DNA of 64,000 nucleotides. Origin: Roseimicrobium sp. ORNL1. Its GTDB lineage: Bacteria > Verrucomicrobiota > Verrucomicrobiia > Verrucomicrobiales > Verrucomicrobiaceae. A program made the translations under genes and the position numbers. The notes beneath the pieces were generated by a model. That model worked only from the letters and a program-made list of their open reading frames with translations, made no database searches and was not told where the DNA came from. Below, piece after piece: positions 55,609 through 63,314 of the stretch. How positions within the stretch are numbered: the stretch's first letter is position 1; every line of letters starts with the position of its first letter. The stretch spans positions 2,542,001-2,606,000 of the forward strand of contig NZ_CP049143.1 in assembly GCF_011044495.1 (NCBI RefSeq). The letters are read 5' to 3'.

Positions 55609-56010
55609 TTACTGTCCACCCCCACCCAAAAGCGTCCCACCCCCCAGCACCTTCTCACTCCCCTGAGACGCATACGCATTTGTATACCCAGACCCCCATC
55701 CATACCCGCCCGTCTCACCCGCCAGCACCGTCTTCCTCAGACCCTTCCGGCGATTCAAATCCCGCCTCGTCTGCTCATCCGCCTGCGCCACCTCCGCACT
55801 CGTCGCCGTCGGGGGTGGGGGAGCCGGCGGTGGCGGAGCCGGGGTCGGCGGAATGTGAATCTTCGGCATCTTCGGGAACTTGATGGGCTCCTGCTTCGGA
55901 GCCGGAGGCGGAGCCTGACTCCTGCCACCCCCGAAGTTGAACCGCGTCAGCCTCCCACCCGGCTGTGCCTTCGCATAGTTCGTATAGTCGTATCCGTCGA
56001 TCATTCTCAT
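55609..56010 (-). CDS. Pro/Gly-rich small virion protein 1
   Basis: A 133-residue protein with a short N-terminal basic part, a Pro-rich middle (PPTPAPPPPAPPPPTATSAE), and a C-terminus RRKGLRKTVLAGETGGYGWG ... LGGGTLLGGGG. This end matches the form of the next gene upstream (LKKKRTLLSGGGRSFGQPYG) and of a small protein often encoded just before the portal in podoviruses (RRGRSSTILTG-type). Its exact role is unknown. Same strand and order as the virion genes. Confidence 0.6.
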   Translation of the reverse strand: MRMIDGYDYTNYAKAQPGGRLTRFNFGGGRSQAPPPAPKQEPIKFPKMPKIHIPPTPAPPPPAPPPPTATSAEVAQADEQTRRDLNRRKGLRKTVLAGETGGYGWGSGYTNAYASQGSEKVLGGGTLLGGGGQ

Positions 56011-56035
56011 AAGCCTGCTCTGCTCTACTCCCTGG

Positions 56036-56506
56036 TTATCCTCCTAAAATCGTATCGCTCCCATACGGCTGCCCAAACGAGCGACCTCCACCCGACAGCA
56101 GCGTCCTCTTCTTCTTCAATCCCCCTGCGGTCCCCGCAGTACTCGCAGCCTGCGGCGGCGCTTGCGTGTACCCCGCTGCCGCCGTCGCCGCCCCTGAAGC
56201 GCCGCTGCCACCACCACCACCGATGCTTGCAGATTGTGTTTTCTGTCCCGACACCGCCGCCTTGGGCTTCGCCCCATACGGCCCGTCACCATACCCCACC
56301 TTGAAGTCCAGCTCCTTGGTCTTGTTCCCAGTGTTGGACTGATGTATCGCCAGCGCCATCATCCGGACAAAGTCCGGTTGATTCTGGATCCGCTTCGGTT
56401 CCCCTGGAATCGTCTTCGGCACCTTCGCGCCACCGCCATGATTCAGCCTGTCGAGCCTGCCATCCGGCCGGAAAGAAGGCATGGTAATAAAGCCATCAAC
56501 ATTCAT
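56036..56506 (-). CDS. Gly-rich small virion protein 2, paralogue of the neighbour
   Basis: A 156-residue protein from ATG 56506 (MNVDGFITMPSF; a second ATG at 56482 is possible). Residues ~50-85 (DFVRMMALAIHQSNTGNKTK) are helical, followed by a Gly/Ala/Ser-rich stretch and the C-terminal motif KKKRTLLSGGGRSFGQPYG, shared in form with the gene at 55609-56010. A conserved phage motif stands 13 bp upstream of its start (56520-56535), so this is likely the first gene of the minus-strand virion transcript. Confidence 0.6.
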   Translation of the reverse strand: MNVDGFITMPSFRPDGRLDRLNHGGGAKVPKTIPGEPKRIQNQPDFVRMMALAIHQSNTGNKTKELDFKVGYGDGPYGAKPKAAVSGQKTQSASIGGGGGSGASGAATAAAGYTQAPPQAASTAGTAGGLKKKRTLLSGGGRSFGQPYGSDTILGG

Positions 56507-56519
56507 ACACCGTCCACAA

Positions 56520-56535
56520 TGTACTTTCTGGTACC
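56520..56535 (-). promoter_or_regulatory. Conserved phage motif at the head of the virion gene block
   Basis: Minus-strand GGTACCAGAAAGTACA, identical to 15739-15754, ending 13 bp before ATG 56506. As the rightmost minus-strand copy before the portal, it is the best candidate for the start of the late transcript. Confidence 0.55.
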
Positions 56536-56700
56536 CGCCCATTCTAAGCCCCTCCCATCCCATGTCCAATAAAATCTTCTACACCGCATCCCGACACAAC
56601 CCCTCAGCTTCCTCCACTTTGCATTTTTCACCTTCCATTTTTCATTTTGCATTCATCGCACAACACTCCACTCAGCCCGACCAAACCAAGAACAAGAACC

Positions 56701-57012
56701 TCATAACTCCTTCCTCACCGGAACCATCACATCCCACCACCATCCCTCATACCCACGCATCACCCCCTTCGCAAAATCCTTCCCCGCCAGCCAGTCATAC
56801 GGCGCGCGAAACGTCTTCACCCAACCCTCCGGCCTCGCCCCTCGCTTCGCATACGCCATCGAAAGCGGCCACCCCGTCGTCACACAGATCGACACCGGCG
56901 GCACAATGATCAAATACGCCATCACCACCAGCACCCCGAGCCACACCCATTTCTTGAGGCTCGACGACTCATACGGATCCTTCATCCACGCTTCCGGCTT
57001 GTTCTTCTTCAT
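56701..57012 (-). CDS. Small one-helix membrane protein, family M member 1
   Basis: A 103-residue protein from ATG 57012 (MKKNKPEAWMKDP). One membrane helix (WVWLGVLVVMAYLIIVPPVS, residues ~25-46) is followed by a Trp/Pro-containing soluble part (GWVKTFRAPYDWLAGKDFAKG; YEGWWWDVMVP). The layout matches four further proteins at 59093, 59395, 60762 and 61019 (helix, then a short segment with P-W near its centre and an aromatic Y-xx-WW-like end). Function unknown. Confidence 0.6.
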   Translation of the reverse strand: MKKNKPEAWMKDPYESSSLKKWVWLGVLVVMAYLIIVPPVSICVTTGWPLSMAYAKRGARPEGWVKTFRAPYDWLAGKDFAKGVMRGYEGWWWDVMVPVRKEL

Positions 57013-58111
57013 ACAGGTCTCAAATCTGGGTGTCGCACCGACCAAAAGCAACTCCCACACCCATCTATCTGCATCCTGCTTTATCTCACCTCCGAAAAAC
57101 GTCTCGTGGGCCACGCCGCACCCAGGGCAACAAAGCACCTCGCCACACCCACCTCGCGCGCAGCACCTTGGAGTGCGTGCTCCCGCCTCGCACATGAGCG
57201 TCAATTCAAGAAAACCGTACTTGGGTGAACAGGGAACCAGTGCACGGCCCATCAACTCAACGTACCAGTTCGCTATGCGTCTTGGAGTGCGGTGGCACAG
57301 GCCTCCCTTGGGGCCGCGACACCGCTTTGAACGAAGGGAAGTGGCCCGGATGTCGGAGAACTTCGGCGGAATCCAGCATCCAAGTTTCCCCGGGGGACTG
57401 TGTCCTGGAAATTAGATCATGATTTCGATCCATCATGCTCATGCTCTCCGTTCAAAGCGATATCGCATCTCGCGGGCCGGGACTTGCCGCACGCAGTCCA
57501 CGACGCGGATGTCCGATGCCCGATGTCGGAGGAGTGTGGCACCACAAGACCTCCGCACAACATGCATACCAGATTCAGGTGAGACATCACAAGGCGTGCC
57601 CTCCCCACAACGATGGCACTGACAAGATCCTCAGTCGCGGAGCGACGGCCGTATCTTAGCCCGCCTTTCAAGGCCGGGTAAAGCCCCAATCACACCAGCG
57701 TCGCGGAGCGACACCCGAACCACGACCTCCCCCTCGATCCGCCAGCTTGGCAACGCTTCAAGCAAGCGGTTGATTCCACGTTTCAATTGAGTGACCATGA
57801 AATCTAGTATCTATTGAGGCTTGCGAAATAGACCGACAATTCTCTGGTCTGTGATTTGGACTGAACTGCGAAGTTGCAGTCTGAAGGACTGCAGGACCCC
57901 GCGAAGAGAGACCAGGGTTAGGGAGCATCTAGCGACCGACACCCTGGGTGGATGTGGAAAAAAATTGTCGGACTCTGAAGGAGTCCAGGAGAGCGTCGCC
58001 AGATCCTTCCGGGCATTCCGCCAGATCGCAGAACATTCGAAACCTGTCAGTCTATCTCGCAAGCCTCAAGAATAGAAACGATCCCACCCAAAACCACAAA
58101 GAGCGAAACAC
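57013..58111. repeat. Repeat-filled gap (families A, B, C, E and a 180-bp duplication)
   Basis: No gene. Holds a degenerate family A piece (57145-57180), family B (57251-57340), family E (57630-57679), and family C (57840-58000; gttgcagtctgaaggactgc hairpin, ggactctgaaggagtcc hairpin). The stretch 57490-57680 is largely repeated at 58550-58730 (gatgtcggaggagtgtggca; acgatggcactgacaaga). Confidence 0.7.
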
Positions 58112-58498
58112 ATGAGTGCGGAAGAAGATCCCAGCTCCCCACCCATCACTATCTCCCAGGGGATTGCCACCTGGGTGGACCCAGAAACCGGTCAGGTGAT
58201 GATGGGTACGGTCACTCCAGTGTTGGAGCACCTCTTCGATGACACCATGATCGAACTTCGCATTTCTTTTCCCAATGTTCCATCAGCAGCCGACGCCCAA
58301 AGACTGCGGAGCACATTGCCTGCACTGAAAGGACTCGCAGTACCCGATGCCTTGCAAGTTTTGGGTCAGTCCAAAGAATACCTCGTAGGGATATTCCACA
58401 AGCGGCCCGGCCGTGAGCTGGCTGAAGCATTGCAAGCCCTCGGCTACCGGATCATCACGTCCATCTTGCCTTCGCCACCGCAATCCTCCCAAAGCTGA
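58112..58498 (+). CDS. Hypothetical protein
   Basis: A 128-residue protein without signal peptide, opening MSAEEDPSSPPITISQGIAT. The N-terminal half is beta-type (WVDPETGQVMMGTVTPVLEH; TMIELRISFPNV); the C-terminal half has two helices (SAADAQRLRSTLPALKGLA; GRELAEALQALGYRII). No family recognised. It stands alone between repeat-rich gaps on the plus strand. Confidence 0.45.
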   Translation: MSAEEDPSSPPITISQGIATWVDPETGQVMMGTVTPVLEHLFDDTMIELRISFPNVPSAADAQRLRSTLPALKGLAVPDALQVLGQSKEYLVGIFHKRPGRELAEALQALGYRIITSILPSPPQSSQS

Positions 58499-59092
58499 GC
58501 CTTTCGGCACACAGGTACCACCTTTCGCGCAGTGCTTTAGCGCTATTCGCCGCATGCCCGATGTCGGAGGAGTGCGGCACCACAAGACCCCACATAGCAT
58601 ACCCACCAGATTCCGATGAGCGGTCACAGAGTGTGCATCCTCCACAGCGATGGCAATGGCGTTGGCACGGACAAGACACTCAGTCGCGAGCGACGGCCGT
58701 ATCTTAGCCCTGCCTTTCAAAGCCGGGTAGTCATCAGACACCCGAACCCACCAGCGCATCCAGGAATCTCTGACTCCCTCAGCGCTCCACGACCCACGGA
58801 AAATCGTGCACAGAGCGGAGTCGTCTCGTGAGCCACGCCGCGCCCCGGGCAACAAAACACCTCGCCACCTACCACCTTGCGCGCAGCGCCTTGGAGTGCG
58901 CGTGCGAAGCACCGCTTTGAACAGCGCCACATCACGCCCGCGTCAGCCCAGCGCATCCATACTCGCACATCCCGCCTTCGCAGGCCCCCCGGGCTTCCCA
59001 AATCACCCTCACCCTCACGCCCACGACAACAGTATTCCCCAACCACGTCTCATCCGCCTTCACCTCTCTCTCGCCCTCTCTCACCCAATCCG
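58499..59092. repeat. Repeat-filled gap (families A and E, 180-bp duplication)
   Basis: No gene. 58550-58730 is the second copy of the duplication described at 57490-57680, including family E at 58680-58729. Family A is at 58871-58919. The end of the gap (58920-59092) shows no recognisable element beyond a partial gccccccgggcttccc piece related to the family D core. Confidence 0.6.
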
Positions 59093-59356
59093 CTACATAT
59101 TATACACCCGCTTCCAATACCAGGTGTCATACGCGCTTAATGGATCCTTCAACGGTGTGTGCAGTTGCAGGAAATACCACGGCCCCGAGTACACTCGAAA
59201 CCACGGCTTGGGCTGCACAAACGGCAGGCCCGCTCCCGTCAGATGCCCCACCACCGGCACACTCAGCACATACACCAACGGCACCGCCAGGATGGAAAAC
59301 ACCCACCCCCACCCGTGGCCAGATTTCTCAGGCATCTTTTCAGAAGGTCCTTCCAT
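59093..59356 (-). CDS. Small one-helix membrane protein, family M member 2
   Basis: An 87-residue protein (MEGPSEKMPEKSGHGWGWVF). One helix, WVFSILAVPLVYVLSVPVVG (residues ~18-37), is followed by PKPWFRVYSGPWYFLQLHTP and LKDPLSAYDTWYWKRVY. The C-terminal pattern P-W-x-x-L...P-L-x-P-L-x-x-Y-x-x-W is shared with members at 59395, 60762 and 61019. Function unknown. Confidence 0.65.
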   Translation of the reverse strand: MEGPSEKMPEKSGHGWGWVFSILAVPLVYVLSVPVVGHLTGAGLPFVQPKPWFRVYSGPWYFLQLHTPLKDPLSAYDTWYWKRVYNM

Positions 59357-59394
59357 GGTTCACTTCGCCTCCACTCCATTCATTTCACTTCACT

Positions 59395-59760
59395 CTACCG
59401 CATCTCCTCCTTCATCAGCTTCTCAAACCTCCAATGGTAGTGCCATGTCCGGTAGCTCTCCAGCGGCTCATGCAGCGGTCGCACCCGCACCAGCCACTCC
59501 CACGGCTGCATATACAGATGCAGCCACCTCGGTCGCTTGTTGTACATCATCCCCCCCGGCGTACCCCCCATCCCACGGTACTCCACCATCGGCAAAGTCA
59601 GCACATACACCAACACCACACCCATCACCCCCAGCACCGCCCAAGTCATCCCCCTGCCTCCCGCGCCACGTTTACGCTCATGCTCATGCTCATGCTCATG
59701 CTCATGCTCATGCTCATGCCCCTCCCGCGAGTCAGCATCTTCTTCCGCAGCATTCTTCAT
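59395..59760 (-). CDS. Small one-helix membrane protein with EH-repeat, family M member 3
   Basis: A 121-residue protein from ATG 59760 (MKNAAEEDADSREGHEHEHE). Residues ~14-28 are an alternating Glu-His run encoded by a 6-bp tandem repeat (atgctc), which could bind metals or simply be repeat expansion. A membrane helix (TWAVLGVMGVVLVYVLTLPM) and the family tail (LYMQPWEWLVRVRPLHEPLE, YRTWHYHWRF) follow. It is 38 bp from member 2 on the same strand. Confidence 0.65.
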   Translation of the reverse strand: MKNAAEEDADSREGHEHEHEHEHEHEHERKRGAGGRGMTWAVLGVMGVVLVYVLTLPMVEYRGMGGTPGGMMYNKRPRWLHLYMQPWEWLVRVRPLHEPLESYRTWHYHWRFEKLMKEEMR

Positions 59761-60007
59761 AAGACACATGAACGAACCAGCCCCTGCTCCCGTCCAAGCG
59801 AACACGGCACCAGCGTCTCCCCAGCCTACAAAATCCCCCTCACCTCATCCACCCAAAAAAGATCCTCCTCCTCCTCGTACTCCTTCTCGCCCTCGAATCC
59901 CTCCACCACCACGCACGCAGGCAAGCACGCAATCCCACCACTTTTCATTTTTCATTTCGCACCTCTCACTTTGCATTCCTCACCCACCAACCTTCCATCT
60001 TCCCCGC

Positions 60008-60751
60008 ATGACCCCCATACACCGCATCCCCCTCCGCATTCTCTTATCCCTCACGCTGGCTCTCCTCCTCAGCGTCACCATCACCTCCACCGTCACGGCC
60101 GACATCACCGCACCCAAGCCAGCCACCGCCAGTGCCAAGACCGCTGACGAAATCACCTTCGCCGCCCTCCAGGGCCGCGTCTGGGTCCTCGCCCTCGTCG
60201 ACTTCCTCCACGACGCCAAGCTCAGCGAAAAAGACCGCAAAGCCGTCTACGCACTCTATCTCTATCACGAGCTCAAAGTCGCCGGCCTCGACGCCGAGCA
60301 CGCCAACGGCGCCGCCGCCCTCGCCACCAATACCGCCATCTACCAGCGCACCCTCGGCGAAGACTTCCAGGCCAGGCTCACCCAGGCCATCCGCGTCCCC
60401 TTCGAGCGACCCTATCTCGAAAACCCCAAGCTCAACGTCACCGAGCCCCAAAGACTCTCCATCACCTCCCACTTCAGAAAACTCCTCGACCCCATCCGCA
60501 TCGCAGACAAGGACAAGCTGCCCACCCCCGAGTGGCTCACCGAAATGGATCTCAGCGCCGTCCTCATCAAAGACCTCAAGAACAGCCTCGACCTCTGGAA
60601 CGACGGCAAAGTCGTCGACGAAGACGAAAACGAAAAACTCTACGAAGCCGTCGAAAAGGATCTCGACCGCATCATCGATCGCATCGACGAAGACGAAGAC
60701 CTCATCGACGAAGCCTGGAAAACCGCCGCCACCGCCTGGCTTAGGGAGTGA
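60008..60751 (+). CDS. Exported acidic helical protein of unknown function
   Basis: A 247-residue protein from ATG 60008 (MTPIHRIPLRILLSLTLALL); the longer frame from 59537 covers antisense sequence of two membrane-protein genes and is rejected. Signal peptide about 1-31 (cut near TVTA). The mature part is helical and very acidic, with a C-terminal half rich in Asp/Glu (DLDRIIDRIDEDEDLIDEAW). No family recognised. It lies between two members of the small membrane-protein family on the opposite strand. Confidence 0.6.
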   Translation: MTPIHRIPLRILLSLTLALLLSVTITSTVTADITAPKPATASAKTADEITFAALQGRVWVLALVDFLHDAKLSEKDRKAVYALYLYHELKVAGLDAEHANGAAALATNTAIYQRTLGEDFQARLTQAIRVPFERPYLENPKLNVTEPQRLSITSHFRKLLDPIRIADKDKLPTPEWLTEMDLSAVLIKDLKNSLDLWNDGKVVDEDENEKLYEAVEKDLDRIIDRIDEDEDLIDEAWKTAATAWLRE

Positions 60752-60761
60752 TGAGCGGCGA

Positions 60762-61022
60762 CTAAAACATCCACCACTCCTCGTACCGGGTCAGCGGCTC
60801 ATTTAGCAGACTCGTTCGTTGCAGCCACATCCACGGTTCCGCCAGCCTCGCCGCCCAGGTCGGATATGGCGCCAGCGGATGCCTCCCCGGCAGCGACGGC
60901 CCAAGGCAGTGGAGCAGGGGAGGGATCCCCAGCACATACACCAGCACCACTGCCGACGGAGCCAGCACCCACACCGTCCAGCGCCCGCGCTTTCGGACAG
61001 TTGGTGTATCAGCAACACTCAT
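60762..61022 (-). CDS. Small one-helix membrane protein, family M member 4
   Basis: An 86-residue protein from ATG 61022 (MSVADTPTVRKRGRWTVWVL). The helix WVLAPSAVVLVYVLGIPPLL is followed by the family tail: WAARLAEPWMWLQRTSLLNE, PLTRYEEWWMF. Its start overlaps the stop codon of member 5 by ATGA, so the two are co-translated. Confidence 0.65.
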   Translation of the reverse strand: MSVADTPTVRKRGRWTVWVLAPSAVVLVYVLGIPPLLHCLGPSLPGRHPLAPYPTWAARLAEPWMWLQRTSLLNEPLTRYEEWWMF

Positions 61023-61327
61023 GACGTAGGTGCCGTGAAATAGAAGAACCACTTCATCCACCACTCCCCATATTCATGCATCGGCTTGTGCAGCGGCGTA
61101 TGGTTGTACAGCACGTCCCCCGGCGCCATGTACCACTTCAGCCAGGTCGGCGCTGGCTTTGGCTTTCCCATATCCGGGTGACGCAACCCAGTCACCCAGA
61201 ACATCAGCGGCGGCAGCGTCAGCAGGTACAGTATCAGAGCCCCCAGCACCACCATCAGGCTCAGCACCCACCCACTCCACCGCGGGCGTTTTACCGCTTG
61301 GGACTCCTTGTTCATCACCTCAGGCAT
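61019..61327 (-). CDS. Small one-helix membrane protein, family M member 5
   Basis: A 102-residue protein from ATG 61327 (MPEVMNKESQAVKRPRWSGW; ATG 61315 is also possible). The helix WVLSLMVVLGALILYLLTLP is followed by PTWLKWYMAPGDVLYNHTPL, HKPMHEYGEWWMKWFFYF, the clearest form of the family tail. It is the first gene of the 61327-60762 pair. Confidence 0.65.
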   Translation of the reverse strand: MPEVMNKESQAVKRPRWSGWVLSLMVVLGALILYLLTLPPLMFWVTGLRHPDMGKPKPAPTWLKWYMAPGDVLYNHTPLHKPMHEYGEWWMKWFFYFTAPTS

Positions 61328-61459
61328 GGTAAATTCAGATTCCTCTTCATTGCGCCCAGCATCTATCCAAGTCCCGCCTCCCGCCAGTTCAAAAACAAAC
61401 ATCAACCTGAGCGCATCCTGTTCACTCATCTTTTTGGAGAGACCAGAGTCAAAACATCC

Positions 61460-61500
61460 ATCAGGACCGCCCAGAGGGCCTTCGTCCACCCGTCACTCGC
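61460..61500 (+). repeat. Partial spacer-type repeat (family D core)
   Basis: aggaccgcccagagggccttcg at 61464-61485 matches the core of the cassette spacer but lacks the ctcacgctccacc half, replaced by cacccgtcactcgcatgg. A degenerate copy outside the array. Confidence 0.45.
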
Positions 61501-61579
61501 ATGGCCACCCCCTCACTCTGACGCTCCCGCCAAAAAGAGAAACGCCACTAACAGCCCGGCTCGGGACGGATATGGAACC

Positions 61580-61852
61580 ATGAGTGGTCCTGAACTTCAT
61601 AACACGCCGCCTCGAACGTGGCCGTCAAAGGTCATCAGGCTCCTTCTACTCGGCTGCTTGTTGCTCGGCGTTGGGCTGGCGTTTCGCTCCATCTACGTCT
61701 CGCAAGACCGACCGCTCAAGCGAGAGCTTGCTTTGAGTATCGGCGTGGACGGTGTGAACTATCCTGTAACCTTCTACCGCACCTTTGCGAACCCCCCGGT
61801 CATTGGAGAAATCGTGGAGCACTCACCCCGTGAGCACGGGGAACGGCCTTGA
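61580..61852 (+). CDS. Small membrane-anchored protein
   Basis: A 90-residue protein from ATG 61580 (MSGPELHNTPPRTWPSKVIR). One helix, VIRLLLLGCLLLGVGLAF (residues ~18-35), anchors a ~50-residue soluble part (YVSQDRPLKRELALSIGVDG, VNYPVTFYRTFANPP). A longer frame to 61076 is antisense to membrane-protein genes. Its stop overlaps the TTG start of the next gene by TTGA, so they are co-translated. Function unknown. Confidence 0.55.
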   Translation: MSGPELHNTPPRTWPSKVIRLLLLGCLLLGVGLAFRSIYVSQDRPLKRELALSIGVDGVNYPVTFYRTFANPPVIGEIVEHSPREHGERP

Positions 61853-62292
61853 TCGAGTGGAAACCCGGCACACGTCTGATGCATGTAGAAGGCAAAGGCT
61901 TTGCCGTCATTCTCAATCGTAGGCAATTGGACGCACTTCGCGAATGCGCGGTGCAGATTCAAATGAAGCGTGTGCCATCATCAAAGCCCGATTTTCACAT
62001 CCCAGAATCAACGGGTAAGCGATGGTTCCGGGTCAGCCTGAGAGACCCGGGACAGAAATCACGTGTTCTCTCCTGGAGGTATAGTCGATACGAAGCATCC
62101 AGTGTTGAAAAGTCAGTTCCAGAAAGTTTGAAAGATTGGCTGGAGGTCACTTTTCCACAGCGTGCACCCTCCATCACCTTTTGTTTTCCAGCCCTGGATA
62201 TCGAGCTTCGGCGGGATGAGTTCAACGCGTGTGCGGGAATGGATGTGGACATTGATATCCTGATCGACCAGACCCATGAGCCAAAGCAATAG
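61849..62292 (+). CDS. Hypothetical protein coupled to the membrane protein upstream
   Basis: A 147-residue protein starting at TTG 61849 inside the overlap TTGA; ATG 61879 is an alternative start. Sequence is beta-rich (RLMHVEGKGFAVILNRRQLD; KRWFRVSLRDPGQKSRVLSW) with a C-terminal FPALDIELRRDEFNACAGMD. No family recognised. The adjoining 90-residue membrane protein may be its anchor. Confidence 0.55.
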   Translation: MIEWKPGTRLMHVEGKGFAVILNRRQLDALRECAVQIQMKRVPSSKPDFHIPESTGKRWFRVSLRDPGQKSRVLSWRYSRYEASSVEKSVPESLKDWLEVTFPQRAPSITFCFPALDIELRRDEFNACAGMDVDIDILIDQTHEPKQ

Positions 62293-63290
62293 CGGAACAA
62301 CAGATGTAGTGCGGCTTGTAGAATAGGCTGCCCAATACCGTCGCAGTCTTCCTGTTCTGTCCGAGGCATGAGACACAATTGCCTTTGTTTACACGGTGAA
62401 ACCAAGGCGCACGAAGCGCACATCTGCCATGGTCTTTCATGTTCATCCATGTGAGGAGAAGTCGTGACCTCGCATGGCGGAAGGACGCACTCCCAAGGAG
62501 CGGCGTGCTTTAGCCGCCGTGGGAGCGTGAAAGGCATGGCCTGCGCCGCACCGCGCACCATCATGTGACAAGACTCTTTTGGCTGCTGAAAGGGATGTTC
62601 ACGGTCACTCGGTGTTGCAGACGGGGCGACGCTTCAACGGCGGCTAAAGCACGCCGCTCCTTGGGGTGGCATCCTCGTCTGTTGTGGCAAGGCGATCGAG
62701 GCCCCATGCTCGAAGACCATGGATGCTCTCTCAACCCATGCATCAATGTGGGTAAGAGATAGGGCACGGGTCCCCTGAGGCCGCGACACCGCTTTGAACG
62801 GAGACCTACAGTCCCCGCCTTCCCCCAAAGCACTCGCGGAATCCATCATCTCCAACGTCCCAATCAGAATCCACTTTTGGCACATTCCATAACCCGGTGG
62901 GAAGCCGCTGCGTCAGCCTCCCACGGATACTTGCTGAACAAACGGACGATTCCCTGATCGGTGATTCGGACTGAACTGCGAAGTTGCAGTCTGAAGGACT
63001 GCCGGAACCCAGCTCAGGGTTAGGGAGCTTCTAGCGACCGACACCCTGGGTGATGTGAAAAAAGTTGTCGGACTCTGAAGGTGTCCAGGAGAGCTTCGCC
63101 ACGTCATTCCGGGAATTCCCCGCATAGGAGTCCACCCACTCTGACGCTTCCGTCCAATAGAAACGTCCGCAGAACATTCCCACCCAGTCATTAAATTCTG
63201 CGTCCTACGTGTCCTATGTGTCCTATGCTCCCCCAGCCAACCCTCCAACCCCCCCCGCCGACCCCGAACACCTCACATTGACACCCCATA
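62293..63290. repeat. Repeat-filled gap before the terminase gene
   Basis: No gene. Contains inverted pieces of gcggcgtgctttagccgccg type (62500-62520 and 62640-62660, inverted relative to each other), a partial family B piece (62775-62800), family C (62945-63100; caggtt-like gttgcagtctgaaggactgc, cagggttagg and accctgggtg) and a degenerate cgtcctacgtgtcctatgtg element (63202-63230). Confidence 0.6.
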
Positions 63291-63312
63291 TGCCAGAATG
63301 TACTTTCTGGCA
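63291..63312 (+). promoter_or_regulatory. Perfect inverted repeat before the terminase start, phage motif variant
   Basis: TGCCAGAA-6bp-TTCTGGCA (63291-63298 and 63305-63312) ends 2 bp before the ATG at 63315. In the forward sense ATGCCAGAATGTACT resembles the conserved phage motif GGTRCCAGAAARYACR, and the reverse sense does too. An operator for a phage repressor or an overlapping pair of promoter-like motifs is possible. Confidence 0.6.
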
Positions 63313-63314
63313 CC

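Noticed and set aside
59680..59740. Metal-binding EHEHEH run as functional site
   Set aside because: It is encoded by an exact 6-bp tandem repeat, so simple expansion explains it; function cannot be claimed.
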